Shown in pieces: positions 11,999 to 23,390 of a DNA stretch of 64,000 nucleotides. Below the pieces are notes generated by a model. The model worked only from the letters and a program-made list of their open reading frames with translations. It had not been told where the DNA came from and made no database searches. Source of the DNA: Polytrichum commune (Eukaryota > Streptophyta > Polytrichopsida > Polytrichales > Polytrichaceae); NCBI GenBank assembly GCA_950295325.1, contig OX485809.1:8928001-8992000 (forward strand). Reading direction: 5' to 3'. Both the position numbers and the translations under genes were made by a program. Each line of letters opens with the position of its first letter. Position 1 is the stretch's first letter.

Positions 11999-13602
11999 AA
12001 TCCTTAGCCCTAATATGGTAGGGGCTTTGCCAGGTTCAACTCCTACTAAAGATATTTTAGACGGAAAAAAATGGATAGTGAATTCCCACATTATTAAATC
12101 CTAAACACTTGAAAAAAAATAAAAAAATAAATGACAATGACACATCCATCACCAAAATATAAAACTGACCCCACTTTAGACCTTTTGGAAATTGCATAAA
12201 TGAAAAAACAAATGTCGGCTAATTGCCTACATACATTAGGAAATGGGGTCTATCAACCAATAAATTTTGCACTCTCTAGGCCAACTTCCGAGTAAAAATT
12301 GAAAAATCCGAGCCACCTCCAGAAAGCTTGGCAATTAGCCATTTTCTCTACAGAACTCCCCGGACTCTGGTGTGTGGGTGTGGGGGGGGGGGTGTAATTA
12401 CAATATATTGGTCAATGTTGAGTCATTGCATTTTCTTTTTGAAGATTGCATATATATGTTTTATTAAAGAGAATTAAAGTAAATTGGACTTCTTGATTCC
12501 AGAAGAAAGTCAGTATCCAAGGTCATATACCATTATGAGTGGTGAGAAAGTGCAAAGTCAATTCTTCAATGAAGACAAGAGAATATGTCCAAGCATTGAA
12601 GCACTTCACTAGCTACACTTTTATGTCTAATTAGTGCGCACTACCTTTTCTCAAAATAACATAAGTAGTTAGTATGCACACCGAAGAATAAGAATTTGAT
12701 TTAACTTAATTCATAAAAAACGGTAATGTTGGTAAAATTATATAGTAACACGTAACCCTAAATGGTAACCCATGTTGACCAAACAAAAAGGTGTAGTGCA
12801 TTAAATTTTTAGAGAGTCGCCTTCATAATTGCACTTATTACACAAATCGCGCACTATGCCCAAGCAATGTAATTGATGCATGGTTGCACTTACTATCAAC
12901 ATGCTCAAACCAATATATCAAAGCACCATGAATAGCTAGACATAACAATGTGTTTTATTAAAATACACTCCAATCAAACAAACACACAAAATTCTACACC
13001 CTCGTTGATGCACTCCAAATAAATAATAGACCGCAAGGCATAACAATCCCAAAGCGTCTACTTAGATGCACATGTGACCTCACATCACAATCATGCATGG
13101 CAAGGCTAAGGTTAGACCTCCCATGTGATATCCAACCACCACTAGCCTCAACCCTGCCCAACACACTACAATTCATAGTAAAAATTCCTTTTGCAACAAT
13201 AGATTACCTTGATTGACCGTCGTAAATAACACACATACAATATGACCCTTCCTTAGAAACTCAAGATGGAAGACAAGTCCCCATAATACCATCATGGCAA
13301 GCACACAAGGGGCTATTCATGAGCATTCGATCAATAATAGAAATGCCTCAACATATTGCCACAAGAGATTAAAGGATTAATAGCACACATACACCAAAAG
13401 CCATCAAGTACATCATATACTTAATCTCAAACAAGCGGAACTTGAGCGGGTCATCCTCATGAATGTATTTGCAAACATGTATGAGCCAAAAATGCCAATG
13501 CTTATAAAGCAAAGGGGATGGGCAAGCATGCAAGCAGGCGGGCACATAAAAATTTCTTGACTCAAGGTGTTTTGTCCCCATGGATGTATTTCCAAACTAG
13601 TA
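11999..13602. other. Non-coding interval, no gene seen
   Basis: AT-rich DNA without a credible reading frame. A GGTTCAACTCC phrase at about 12034 resembles an RNA polymerase III B box but has no convincing A box. A run of G lies at about 12381-12392. Confidence 0.4.
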
Positions 13603-14176
13603 AGGGGTTGTTTACACCATGGACCATGAAGTCATCCCAAGGCCTTGTAAAATTTGTGACTGGTTGTTGAACTCGTCCCAAGACCACTTCGGTTTACACC
13701 AAGGAAAAAAATGTCAAAGTAATCATGGAGTTCAAGGTCCCCAAAAGATATATTTGAAGGCCTACAATATTCACTGACATGGTCAAGCGGGTTTTGCAGT
13801 GGGAGAGGCAAAAGAGGTGCTCTAGTAGAAAAAGTAGGGACCCATGGCATAGAAATGTTGTTATGATAAAATAAAATAAAAATTATATTTTAAGGGGGGG
13901 GGAAGAGAAGATGACGACAAGAGAATTGTCAAACTTAATTTATTTCTTTCAAAACCTTCAAAACTCTACCTCTACTTGCCTCTCTCACCGCAAAACCCGT
14001 TGGACCATGTTAATGTATTAATTAGGCCTTAAAACACGTCTTTTGGAAACCTCGACCTCCACGATCACTCTGCCACTTTTTTCTTGGTGTGAACCGCAAT
14101 GGTCCCAGGACGAGTTCAACATCCAATCTTACAACGCCCTGGGATGACTTCTTGGTCTAGAGTGTAAACCAACCCT
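13603..14176. mobile_element. Foldback / long-TIR MITE, about 570 bp with arms of about 200 bp
   Basis: The left arm (13603-13820) and right arm (13978-14176) are inverted copies of each other. The left end is AGGGGTTGTTTACACC; the right end read backwards is AGGGTTGGTTTACAC. Further paired blocks include the CATCCCAAGGCC region with its mirror, GACGAGTTCAAC, TTTTGGGGACC against GGAAACC, and CAAAACCCG. The arms have diverged by many substitutions. No coding capacity, so a non-autonomous DNA element. A short direct repeat (AAAATGCCAATGC, at 13488 and 14191) lies outside the two ends. Confidence 0.75.
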
Positions 14177-14294
14177 CATGTACAAGCCCAAAATGCCAAT
14201 GCAATTAAAAAAAAAAAACACTTTGCTCCATGGCAGAGCCTATAGAACCATGGGTCGTGGACGTTAGGGCTTGATGGGGCACTCGGGCAGGTGG

Positions 14295-14317
14295 AGGGCG
14301 GGCGGGCGGGCGGGCGG
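14295..14317. repeat. Short (GGGC)n tandem repeat
   Basis: About five GGGC units in a row, in a locally GC-rich patch (14250-14420) unlike the surrounding AT-rich DNA. Confidence 0.8.
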
Positions 14318-16775
14318 ACAATGGAATATTTTGCCTGACTCGATGGGGGTGGGGTTTGTTCCCGGGGCTGTATTGGCGAACCTGAGTCCGAGGTCCTCGG
14401 GACATCGACCCGTCAGCAGCAGTATCTAGGACAGCTACAGAGAGGCTGAGAACTTTCACACTTTCATTCTCATGTGACAGGAAGATTGAGTGGTCCCTGG
14501 CATCTCGATTTGTCCCTTCTCCTATTTGTCTCTTTGTAAGCTCCCTTTGTAAGCTTCCGAGACGGCCGTGATTGTGTGTATGCATGCATGGGCTTTAGCC
14601 TACAACAAACACATCCAAGTGCATACTTTCTCAAACGATTTTCGGGAGCGGGCCGTCCTCGAATATTCTAAGTTAATTTAGCCGAGAGAGTGAGTCTATA
14701 CCATTGTTTCAAGATTGAAGCCCTCATATGAGTTTCATTTTGAAGGGCTCTCAAATTTCAGCGCTTCAGTTGAAGGGTTGGTTCAAATCCACAACGTCAA
14801 TCCAAGTATATAGAAGCAAAAATGCAAAACTCATATTAAACTTGTGCATGAATTATATGGTACATGTTCCTAGTACAATGTGGAGGATTAAGAATCAACC
14901 ATTGAACTCCACTTCTTCTAGTGACAATGCCCTACGCTTGTTGGTTCTTGTGGCGGACAGATTATATTGAGGACTTCAAGTGATGTCTTCTTTTTCAATT
15001 TGGGGTGGTGTTTTGAAGGGCTATTTAGAGAGAGGTATATTTTGAAGGGCCAAATCGTGTTTGAAGGGCATTGAAGACTTCAATCTTGAATATTGGTCTA
15101 TATTTCAAACCACATACCTATGGTTGCACACTATTCTATTCTACATGGCATCTCGATTTTGGGGATGATCTAACGGCTCACATTGCGCCACTAGAGAGAT
15201 GTGTAAAAGTGCCTATGTCCACATGTCGAGTCCAATTTGATCGTGATATAGTACACCCTAACCTTTGTAATGTCACTCCCTCTCTTGTATCTTAAAACCC
15301 TAAAGACCATTTGTGCTTAGTTGAAATCTCCCTCCTTGTTGTCACATTTACCTCTCATATATCACATGTTTTGGCATTAAAATAATTCACCAAAGAAGTC
15401 AAATCACATGCTCACACACATCGCATTGTTATTAGGGAGTTAATGTGTACACAACAATTAAGTAAAGAGTAAAGAATAACAAACAAAAAAAAAATGAATC
15501 AATCAATATACAGGAAGTTTGCCTAGCCATGTCCTTAGCCTAGGCTTGCATCTATCTTTATTCTAGCTTGTCAAAACCACGATCCTTACCAAATTTAGCA
15601 CCTAGGTTTTTCACAACACATGTCTCATCCAATCTTTCACCACAAACTTTCGAAGCCAAATGTTTAACCTGAAAACAATGGAGTGTTGCAATAACATTGT
15701 AGGTTTCCAGTTGATGTTGAGAGAATTCATTACGTGTCACATTATTCTACTACAAACTAAATTTTAAATAAGATAATTACATGTGTCAATTAGTCAATTT
15801 TGTTATAACATATCGAAGATACTTTTTAGGAAATTGTTAAATTGACCACAAAGTTTGTTAAAACGGCCATATAGACACACTGCACAATCACATGACCTAT
15901 CCAAATCCTTATTTTCATCGCACACATGAAGAGGAGCATGGTATTATCATTGTGTTAAAACTAATAAACTTGGCCAACTTGGATGACAAGTCAAGGCCTA
16001 GTTGATACCTTACATAGATTGTGGTCGTTTTAAACAGTGTGTTGTTGATTTAACAATCCCGTAGTTTTTATGCAATATTGACATATGCATGTCGGGTTGT
16101 GTTTGTGATCAAGTAGACTAGGTGGGTGCATGCACTACTAGAAAATACAAGTGTCCCAATACAACTACAAAATGACTACATTGTGACTATGTGTGGGCTA
16201 CTTTGACCCAAGTCGAATGAGGTTCGAGTTTTGAAGTTCATTGTCGGACGTGCAGTCATCATGATCACTTGTTCATGTCATGCGAAACTTATGACTCGTA
16301 TCATGTATGTCTCCTGAACCTATACCCAACTCATGTCACAATTGCAAGGTATTTTAACTAGCAACTCTACCTTATTGGGTAGTACCCACACTCAATCTTC
16401 GTCACATCAAAGAATCAAACCCTCCACCAATTTGCTAGAGCCAAGTACCCTAGTCAACTTCACATCCATGTTTCACTTGATATATAGAGATAAAGAGTTC
16501 ATAATTATTAGATACCACAACCCTAACCAACTAGTCTACATTGGGCGCACATATCCATTATCATCCACATTATTAGTGTTGCAATGACTAGGTGGAACCT
16601 AGAGAGGATGTCATGTAACATTTAGTGTTTGCATAGTGATTCATGAAGATCAGTCTACTGAACAAGACACATCAACCGCACTCTCACTCCAAATCAAGGG
16701 TTGTGAGATTTGAAGTGTCATGGCCTTTCAATTTTGTGGCAGAGCCATCTCTTTTAGGTGGGTTTGTCACAAAAT
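14318..16775. other. Non-coding interval, no gene seen
   Basis: Only short chance reading frames of fewer than 90 codons without family resemblance. Several TTTTGAAGGGC-type phrases recur between 14740 and 15070. I see no structured repeat with ends. Confidence 0.35.
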
Positions 16776-17120
16776 CTACACTAAATATTGTATTTAGTGT
16801 CACCAACTTCATTTTGTCAGGCTCATACTAATTGTGAACCATCCATGTAGTATCACCAACACTAAATGTAAACCTAACATTATTTGTCATTCCTTCTTGA
16901 AAAAAATGGACAATATAGATTTACAACATTGCAATTACTGTCACTTACTAAGTGTTTTTTCATCAAATTTTCAATCATCCATGACGGTAGTTCACTATAA
17001 AAAAAATGGATGAACTAAAAGCAAATTGGGATGATAAACCTATTTATAAGAAGTGTCACTAGAAAACTTACCGTAGTGACTTAAAATACCACATGACACT
17101 CAATACAATATTTGGTGTAG
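16776..17120. mobile_element. MITE family C, copy 1 (CTACACTAAATA termini)
   Basis: It begins CTACACTAAATATTGTATTT and ends AATACAATATTTGGTGTAG, an imperfect inverted pair. Interior landmarks (ACTAAATGTAAACCTAA, CACTTACTAAGTG, GATGAACTAAAAG) are shared with 30495-30874 and 41295-41663, the copies at 16776 and 30495 being in opposite orientation. About 345 bp, no coding capacity. Confidence 0.7.
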
Positions 17121-17154
17121 TGACCCTTGACACATTATCCACTCTGTGTAATGT

Positions 17155-17340
17155 ATAGTCCATGTAGTTTTTCATTCATTCAAACTTCCTTGAGCTCCGA
17201 AGCTTGAATGTAAAGTGGAGTGCAATGGTTGGCATCAGATCAATGAGAACGGAGTATGTGCTCAAAATATAGTGACCATTCTAGAATCAATAGTGAACAT
17301 AGTTGAGGAGACCTACATGATCATTTTTTTTAATATATAC
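17155..17340. repeat. Fragments of MITE families B and A
   Basis: Positions 17155-17225 (CATGTAGTTTTTCATTCATTCA..GAATGTAAAGTGG) match the right part of the family B element in the serine racemase gene (43100-43180). Positions 17255-17325 (ATGTGCTCAAAATATAGTGACC..AATAGTGAACA) match the family A interior. Both lack ends. Confidence 0.55.
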
Positions 17341-17489
17341 ATATATACATACACTTACTACCACCTCCTGTAAATTTCCCCATCTCAACTCCTATTGTAA
17401 AATTGATATGATGATTTATGTGACTTGCAATTGCTTGCTTGATGAAATATTTCACCCATAGAAATTTTGTGGATGTTAAATACCCAATG

Positions 17490-17711
17490 CTACACTAATT
17501 ATCCCAATTAGTGTGTGTTATTATTCATAGTTACGTAGTGCAATGACGTCTTACTCAAGAGTCCATTTTCTACTAACAAAAGTTCAATAGGTTCTTTAAA
17601 TAGTTAGAACATAAATGACTTTGCTTTGGTAAAAATTACAATCTCATTAAATAGTTATAGCACTACGTAACTCCGAACAATAACATGCACTAATTGGGAT
17701 AATCAATGTAG
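17490..17711. mobile_element. MITE family E, 222 bp with about 50-bp inverted termini
   Basis: The left end CTACACTAATTATCCCAATT and the right end (reversed CTACATTGATTATCCCAATT) match, and the match continues through AGTGTGTGTTATT and GTTACGTAGTGC, so each terminus is about 50 bp. The same terminal block occurs at 38745 and 35055-35076 in longer relatives. Confidence 0.75.
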
Positions 17712-18663
17712 AGCTAAGATGAATATGTAGCATGCGAAATAATATTAGTATCATGTGCCAAATTATTATTTCAACCCGTGCCCGTAAATTAATTAGGGCA
17801 ACATGAGCAGTATGTAGCAAACACTATACCTCAATCGTAGCTACCAAATCTATGAAGTAGGTCACCGAACCTCTCGTGACAATCCAAACCTATTTTGATA
17901 CAGCGAGGAGGAATTTGTCTCAAAATGAGTAGTTATGATAGACTCTAGACATTGGTAATTTGTTCATATCAACTTTTGGCTTCAGAAACTCACGGTGATT
18001 TCAATTAAGCAATAAAATTACCAAAAATTTGCAATCTTCCTACATGAGAAAAAAATTCCACCACCTTATACGTCTCTATATTTGGTGCATAATCTCTTAA
18101 GTAATCAGTTATGGGCATCTCTACTCTAGAGATTATTCTTTTTATCATGACTAAAACGAGGATCAAGAGATTGTTGACTTGGTGTCTATAGATTTAGCTA
18201 CCCACAAGTAACATTCCCCAAATCTTGATAAGGGGTGCCAACCCTTCCAATCCCGCCTTCCACCTAAGAGACTTCATAAGAGGCCTTTGTGACACTCTCC
18301 TCTTTCTATTCTACTCATACTTTGAAAGCTCTAGGGAGTTGTGACTCTTGCTTTTGCAATAGGTGTCTGTGGCTTTTGCCTTCTAAAGGAGAATTTTGTG
18401 ACTCTTGATTTGTGTAGGAGTTGCTTGTGGCTCTTGGCTTATGCTATTGATGTGTGCCCTTGTTGGTTGTGACTATTTATTTATGGTCTTGGAGCCTTTG
18501 TATCTAGACTTGGTATTTGAGTGATTTCTTTAGTCTATTAGCTTTGAATCATTATTGTAACTCTCTTCATATCCTAGTTTTGGATCACTATTGGATATCT
18601 TTGTCGAATCTCTCTTAAGACACCGATGCTTTTCTTAGTCTCCTTACTTTCAATCATTATTGG
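17712..18663. other. Non-coding interval, no gene seen
   Basis: Low-complexity, T-rich from about 18480, with loosely repeated phrases such as CTCTTAGTCTT and ATCATTATTGGAT that continue past the SINE to about 19330. No credible coding region. Confidence 0.35.
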
Positions 18664-18676
18664 ATCTTTCATAGTC

Positions 18677-19043
18677 GGCACCACGGGCCTTGGCTTGGTG
18701 GTTAGGGCTCATGGCCCCCAATGAGGAGGTTGTGGGTTCTATTCCCCATGCCGGCGTGGTGCTCACCACCTTAGTCCACCCAACTATGGTGGGGGGTCCT
18801 TGGACCTTGTTGTATGGGTACCTCAAAGCCCTTTGGGGGGATACCATGTCCGGTATCTTCAAGGCACTAGTGGCTAGCTAGGAACTAGTATAGTGTGTCA
18901 CTATAGTGTCCATCCTCGAAAGGGGAGAGTAGTATTGTCCCAATGTCCCCTTGTCCAGTGGGCATCGGGTCATTGGCATTACGAACGGACACTTTATTCA
19001 CGCCAGCCCCTTGCTAAAAAGGGACCGGAGTTTCTGTATATCT
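18677..19043 (+). mobile_element. Full-length tRNA-derived SINE, 367 bp, 13-bp target-site duplication
   Basis: The element is bounded by the perfect direct repeat ATCTTTCATAGTC at 18664-18676 and 19044-19056. The head has an RNA polymerase III promoter: A-box-like TGGCTTGGTGG at 18691 and B-box-like GGTTCTATTCC at 18735, about 33 bp apart as in a tRNA. The body includes CACTATAGTGTCCATCC and GTCCAGTGGGCATCGGG. The 3' end is GACCGGAGTTTC followed by TATC-like short repeats, not poly(A). A second, 5'-truncated copy is at 48262-48435. SINEs depend on a partner LINE for movement; I cannot name the partner. Confidence 0.88.
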
Positions 19044-19056
19044 ATCTTTCATAGTC

Positions 19057-22000
19057 TCATACCCTTTACTCATTATTAGATTTCTCTTTGGATCTCATCT
19101 CTTTCTCAAACATCTCTTAGTCTTGGATCTCTTTTTCATTTGGTCTTTTTGTTTTTAATCATAGCATATCTTTCTTAATCTCTTAGCTCTAAAACGTTAT
19201 AAGAATTCTTTAGTCTCTTACTATGAATCAATATTGAATGTGTTGTTCTCTCTCAACTCTTTCTCAATTCTATTTTGATTTCCACTTAGTCTTGGATAAT
19301 TCTTTTGATCTTCGATTTCTCATAGCACCGAATTTCTCTTAGTGCTTTTATAAAAATACATATATCTATATGCATATACCTTAATATTGGACTACTCTAT
19401 AACCTCAACCATGGAACCATGGTTGCTATTAATGATACATTAGAATTGGCTTTGGATTCATTAAGTAAGATTGACACAAAAATTGACATATGTGAAAAGT
19501 TACCTACAAAAACACATAAAAGACACATAAAAGATTTTTTGAGAATGAAATAATTAAAAGAAACTTCAATTACAACTCTACACATAAAGCCTTAAACCAA
19601 ATCCTAAAAACCAACAAAAACTAAAATCGTACTAATTAGCATGGGGATGAGACTACATATATGAGAGATTTAGTGTGGTTATATCTAACCAATGTATTAA
19701 GTTTATATATGGATTATTTAAATATGTCAAAATTTTCTAAGATCTAAACTTCAAACCTTAGTTGTGGTTGTTAGTTGTGTTATGTGTGATATATATAATA
19801 GTTGGCCTTTATAATGGGGATTGACATACTACAATCACTTAAGGTATAAGATTGAATAATAATAAAAATTTAGTAGATATTATTTGCAATGAAGTTGTTA
19901 ACTAATGTTGAATATAAATATTCAATTAATGAAAATGATAGTAAAAGAATTAAGGTTTGAAAATGGACCCACAATAAGGTGTCAACATTGCACTCGACAC
20001 CAAATCAAGGAATATGCATGTTATAGATATTAGATTAGGTCTCCACCGACCACAATTCCTTTTAGGAATTTGGTGTCTTAGTTGTATTTATACTCTCTTG
20101 CAATGGAAATCCATCTTTTTAAAAATAATAAGTAATGAAATAAAAATGGAATTTGTGGGAAAATACCATCTATTTAAAAATAAAAAATTTTGACATTAAT
20201 TTTTTGTTTATTTTGTATCCAATTTGATAAGGGCCGCGTTAACAATGTGCTTTGTTACAAAACCGCACTTGAGGTTTGGAATGTCCCACCCACCATTAAG
20301 TATTAGATAGTCAAAAGGGATAAGGAAATCATGTTTGGGATTCCAACTTGGAGAGGGGCAGCTCAGTTCGTATATTGAGTTAGAGAAAAAAAACCAAGCA
20401 CTCATTGAAATGAGACAATGTTGCTCATTGTTGTATTGTAGAAAACAACAATGATATTTCATCTTTACATGTGTAGGAATGTAATTTCTACATGGGGTGC
20501 AAGTGGATCTAATTGAATGTGAGCATGCCACATAGCCAATTTCGAGGGGGAAGGTAATCATTTTGTGTATGAATAGAGAGCCCTTTATGGTAATGAGAAC
20601 ATTTGGTTTGTTGAATAATACTCTATAGTCCTTGTGGACTTGGATGCCTTGCTCTAGATATCATTTTTATAATCATTAACACATAATGGCACTTGTATAT
20701 ATTCTATGGGCTATATAATATCTAGTTTATATAAGCAACCCATAAGTATCGATGTAAAGTTTTCTTGGTCTACGGGATTGAAAATATGTTTGAAAAACCA
20801 TTTATAAAGGAGATGTGATATTTTAGTCACACGTAACAAGGATGATTATATATATATGTGTGTGTGTGTGGTTGAATGTAGGTCATTAAAGTAATATATG
20901 CCCAAATCTCTCAATATCTCATTTAAAATAAACATGCATGATTGGAAGGATACAATTAATGAATGGATAATATTGGGTGCAACAACATGTAACCTTATAC
21001 ATATTTGCGGAATATATTGAGATCCACAATGGACTTTATAAACCATCTTGTGTTACATGAGCATATTCAAAATCAACACATGAACTAAAATCAATGTTTT
21101 GTGCTATTGTCACACATTTGAAACCCCCAAATGTATGATTAAGGTGCATGATGTTGATTTTTTATAGGTTGAATGTTGGATTTGGGTATGTGTACTTCTT
21201 TAACAAAATTGAAGGGATTATAGCACCCTCCTTAAGGGATACTTACCCTTTGTGCAAGTGAAATGTGGTATTGAAGGGTTCTTGTTATATTTTAGATGTT
21301 GAATTTAGAGAAAATTGTTTCCACAACTTTTGAGTGTTTGCTTCTCCAAACTTCTATTAAATGAGCAAAACAAAAGTTGTTTTCTTCTTCTATAAATTTA
21401 AATAATTCCTCCCCTCCCCCCGCCCGAACTTTGTAGCATGACTCAATGACATTGTTCTAACAAAAAGAATTGGTTTCCCATCAAAAAAATTCCACGTGTC
21501 AATCCTACATTGGTTGAGACCTCTTGAATCCTCGCAGAAACCACATTCCAACACCAGTGAAGGTGGAATAGAGCGCCCTCTACACTAAAACCCCCACTAT
21601 CATCTAGCTTGTATTTACATTGACACCTTGCAACGTACCATCACATTTATTTTTATATAATAAATGACTTGCCTCTCCCCACCCCACCTCAAAACTAGAC
21701 ATGCTCCAAGATGGTAATGTACAATATGGATAAGATTCATCATGTGGCCAATGCTATTTTACCCCCTCTAGAAAATACTTATGAATTTCAAAATTCACAA
21801 GCATGTATCTCAAATGTAGTAATGGAAAAGAAAAACCGAAAAACCATAATTTTCATCCATCATACTAACTATATATTAGACTATCAAGTATTTCTACAAC
21901 CTTAATCAATAAGTCGATAGCAAAAATTTCACAAAGATCATTGCACTCCGTTACTCTAGGAAATGAACCATTCTCCCCCCCCCCCCATGTTATTCTAGTC

Positions 22001-22650
22001 CCATAAGTCGTTTTGAACATTCCTTTACCATAGGTAATTGTGGCATTATGTTCGAGAAGAAGTCTATGGGCGATGAAAGCAACTTCTGGCTTCTGGTGAG
22101 GCCACGTTGCATGTGCTTTCTCGACCGTCGGATTTGACCGATGTAACCCTCCTCCCCTGATCTCCTCCGTTCCTGCCAGACAAACAGATAAACAAACAGA
22201 GAAGACAGACAAACACTCACTCTCTTCACCTTCCCGATTACGATTTCTTTGCCGATTCTCTTCGCCAGAGGTCATCCGATTACGTTTCTGGATGCTCCAT
22301 ATTGCCAACTTTGTAGCTGAAGTGTGATCAATGAAGCAAAGCCATTGACATTCCGTGGTCTCAAAATCGACTCAATGAATCGGTGTGGCCTGCCTCAAAA
22401 ATTAAGTCTCACCTTTTCAGCCTCGTATCAAAGAATTTTGATGTCACGTAACATTGCTTTGTGATTCAAAGAGAATTAAGTTCGATCCCGGAGTCTGCCA
22501 AGTTATATTGGCACTCTGGACTTTAAAGTCGATTCCATTTCGTTCAATGGTTGGAAATTCATTGCATACAAATCCATGTTCCAAAATCATACATTTGGAG
22601 GTTTGTCACAAGTTGGTATAAGATTTGAATGTAGGGTTGGTTATGGGTGA
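19057..22650. other. Long non-coding interval, no gene seen
   Basis: No frame here resembles a known protein. A less AT-rich patch at about 22020-22320 stays open on the minus strand for about 147 codons, but the product is low-complexity and unrecognised. A run of C lies near 21976-21987. Short TA/TG runs occur near 20850-20870. Confidence 0.35.
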
Positions 22651-23145
22651 GGGCCACTTCACACACGGGCCAAGAGCCATGACCATGAAATTGTGAGAGC
22701 CCCCCCAAAAGTGTCCAAAGGCCGCCCCGACACATGTCCAAAATCATGTAGTGTGGTCATGGACCCTCAAGTGTAGTGTGAAACCACATATGTGACCGGG
22801 CCCTCAACCAAGTGCTATCTTAATGAATTTCTATTCACGTGGGTCCTCACGCATGATAAAATAGAATAAACCAACGGCCGTGAGCGTTCAGAGTGCTATG
22901 GTCTCCTGGTTTTGTGTTAGGCCTACCTCCAAGAGGTGGTTTTTGAAACTAGTCCAAGTGGCCATGGAACATGATCCATTCGATGCCGTGTAGGAGTCCA
23001 TGTGGACTTTACATCCATCTCGCATTCACATACTCCGTTGGTCCCTCAAGCGTGGTGTGAAGCAAACTTGGATTGGCTCCGCCTTTTCCACCAATGAGAG
23101 TGGCTTGAAGGTCACGGGCTCGCAGCCTCGTGTGTGAAGTGGCCC
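22651..23145. mobile_element. Tourist-like MITE family B, copy 1 (495 bp)
   Basis: Ends are GGGCCACTTCACACACGGG and (reversed) GGGCCACTTCACACACGAG, flanked by TGA on the left and TAA on the right. A 3-bp TWA-like target plus GGG-starting termini is the signature of PIF/Harbinger (Tourist) elements. The interior has no transposase. Near-full copies are at 29116-29614 and about 35823-36303; shorter relatives are at 42816-43179 and 55005-55331. Confidence 0.82.
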
Positions 23146-23390
23146 TAAGGTACACGGTGGTTATTCAGTTACTTTTCTTAATCGGACACCTATGTTGGAT
23201 CGGTGTATGGTTAGATAAGGATCAAAGAAAAAACACCGTAAAGATACATGTGTTGAAGAAAGTGAACTACATTTTCAAAATGTTATCAACTATTCCACAT
23301 TGAATAGTGAACATAAAATGGAAAGATCTATGTACTCAATTAGATAATCAACAAACATACACTTAAGATAACCACGACCAAATCTTGATA
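23146..23390. repeat. MITE family A fragment abutting family B copy 1
   Basis: It starts TAAGGTACACGGTGG immediately after the preceding element and keeps interior landmarks (CTTAATCGGACACCTA, TACATGTGTTG, TGAATAGTGAACATAA). The right end is lost or too diverged to place. Confidence 0.55.

Noticed and set aside
12034-12044. B-box-like GGTTCAACTCC suggesting a second SINE or tRNA
   Set aside because: No A box at the right distance, no cloverleaf, and no target duplication around it.
18650-18881. Open frames on both strands over the SINE head (GIEPTTSSLG-type peptide)
   Set aside because: Such peptides are typical translations of tRNA-derived SINE heads; the DNA is explained by the SINE.
21865-22308. 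147-codon minus-strand frame in a GC-richer patch
   Set aside because: Low-complexity product, overlaps a poly-C tract, no recognisable domain or splice context.
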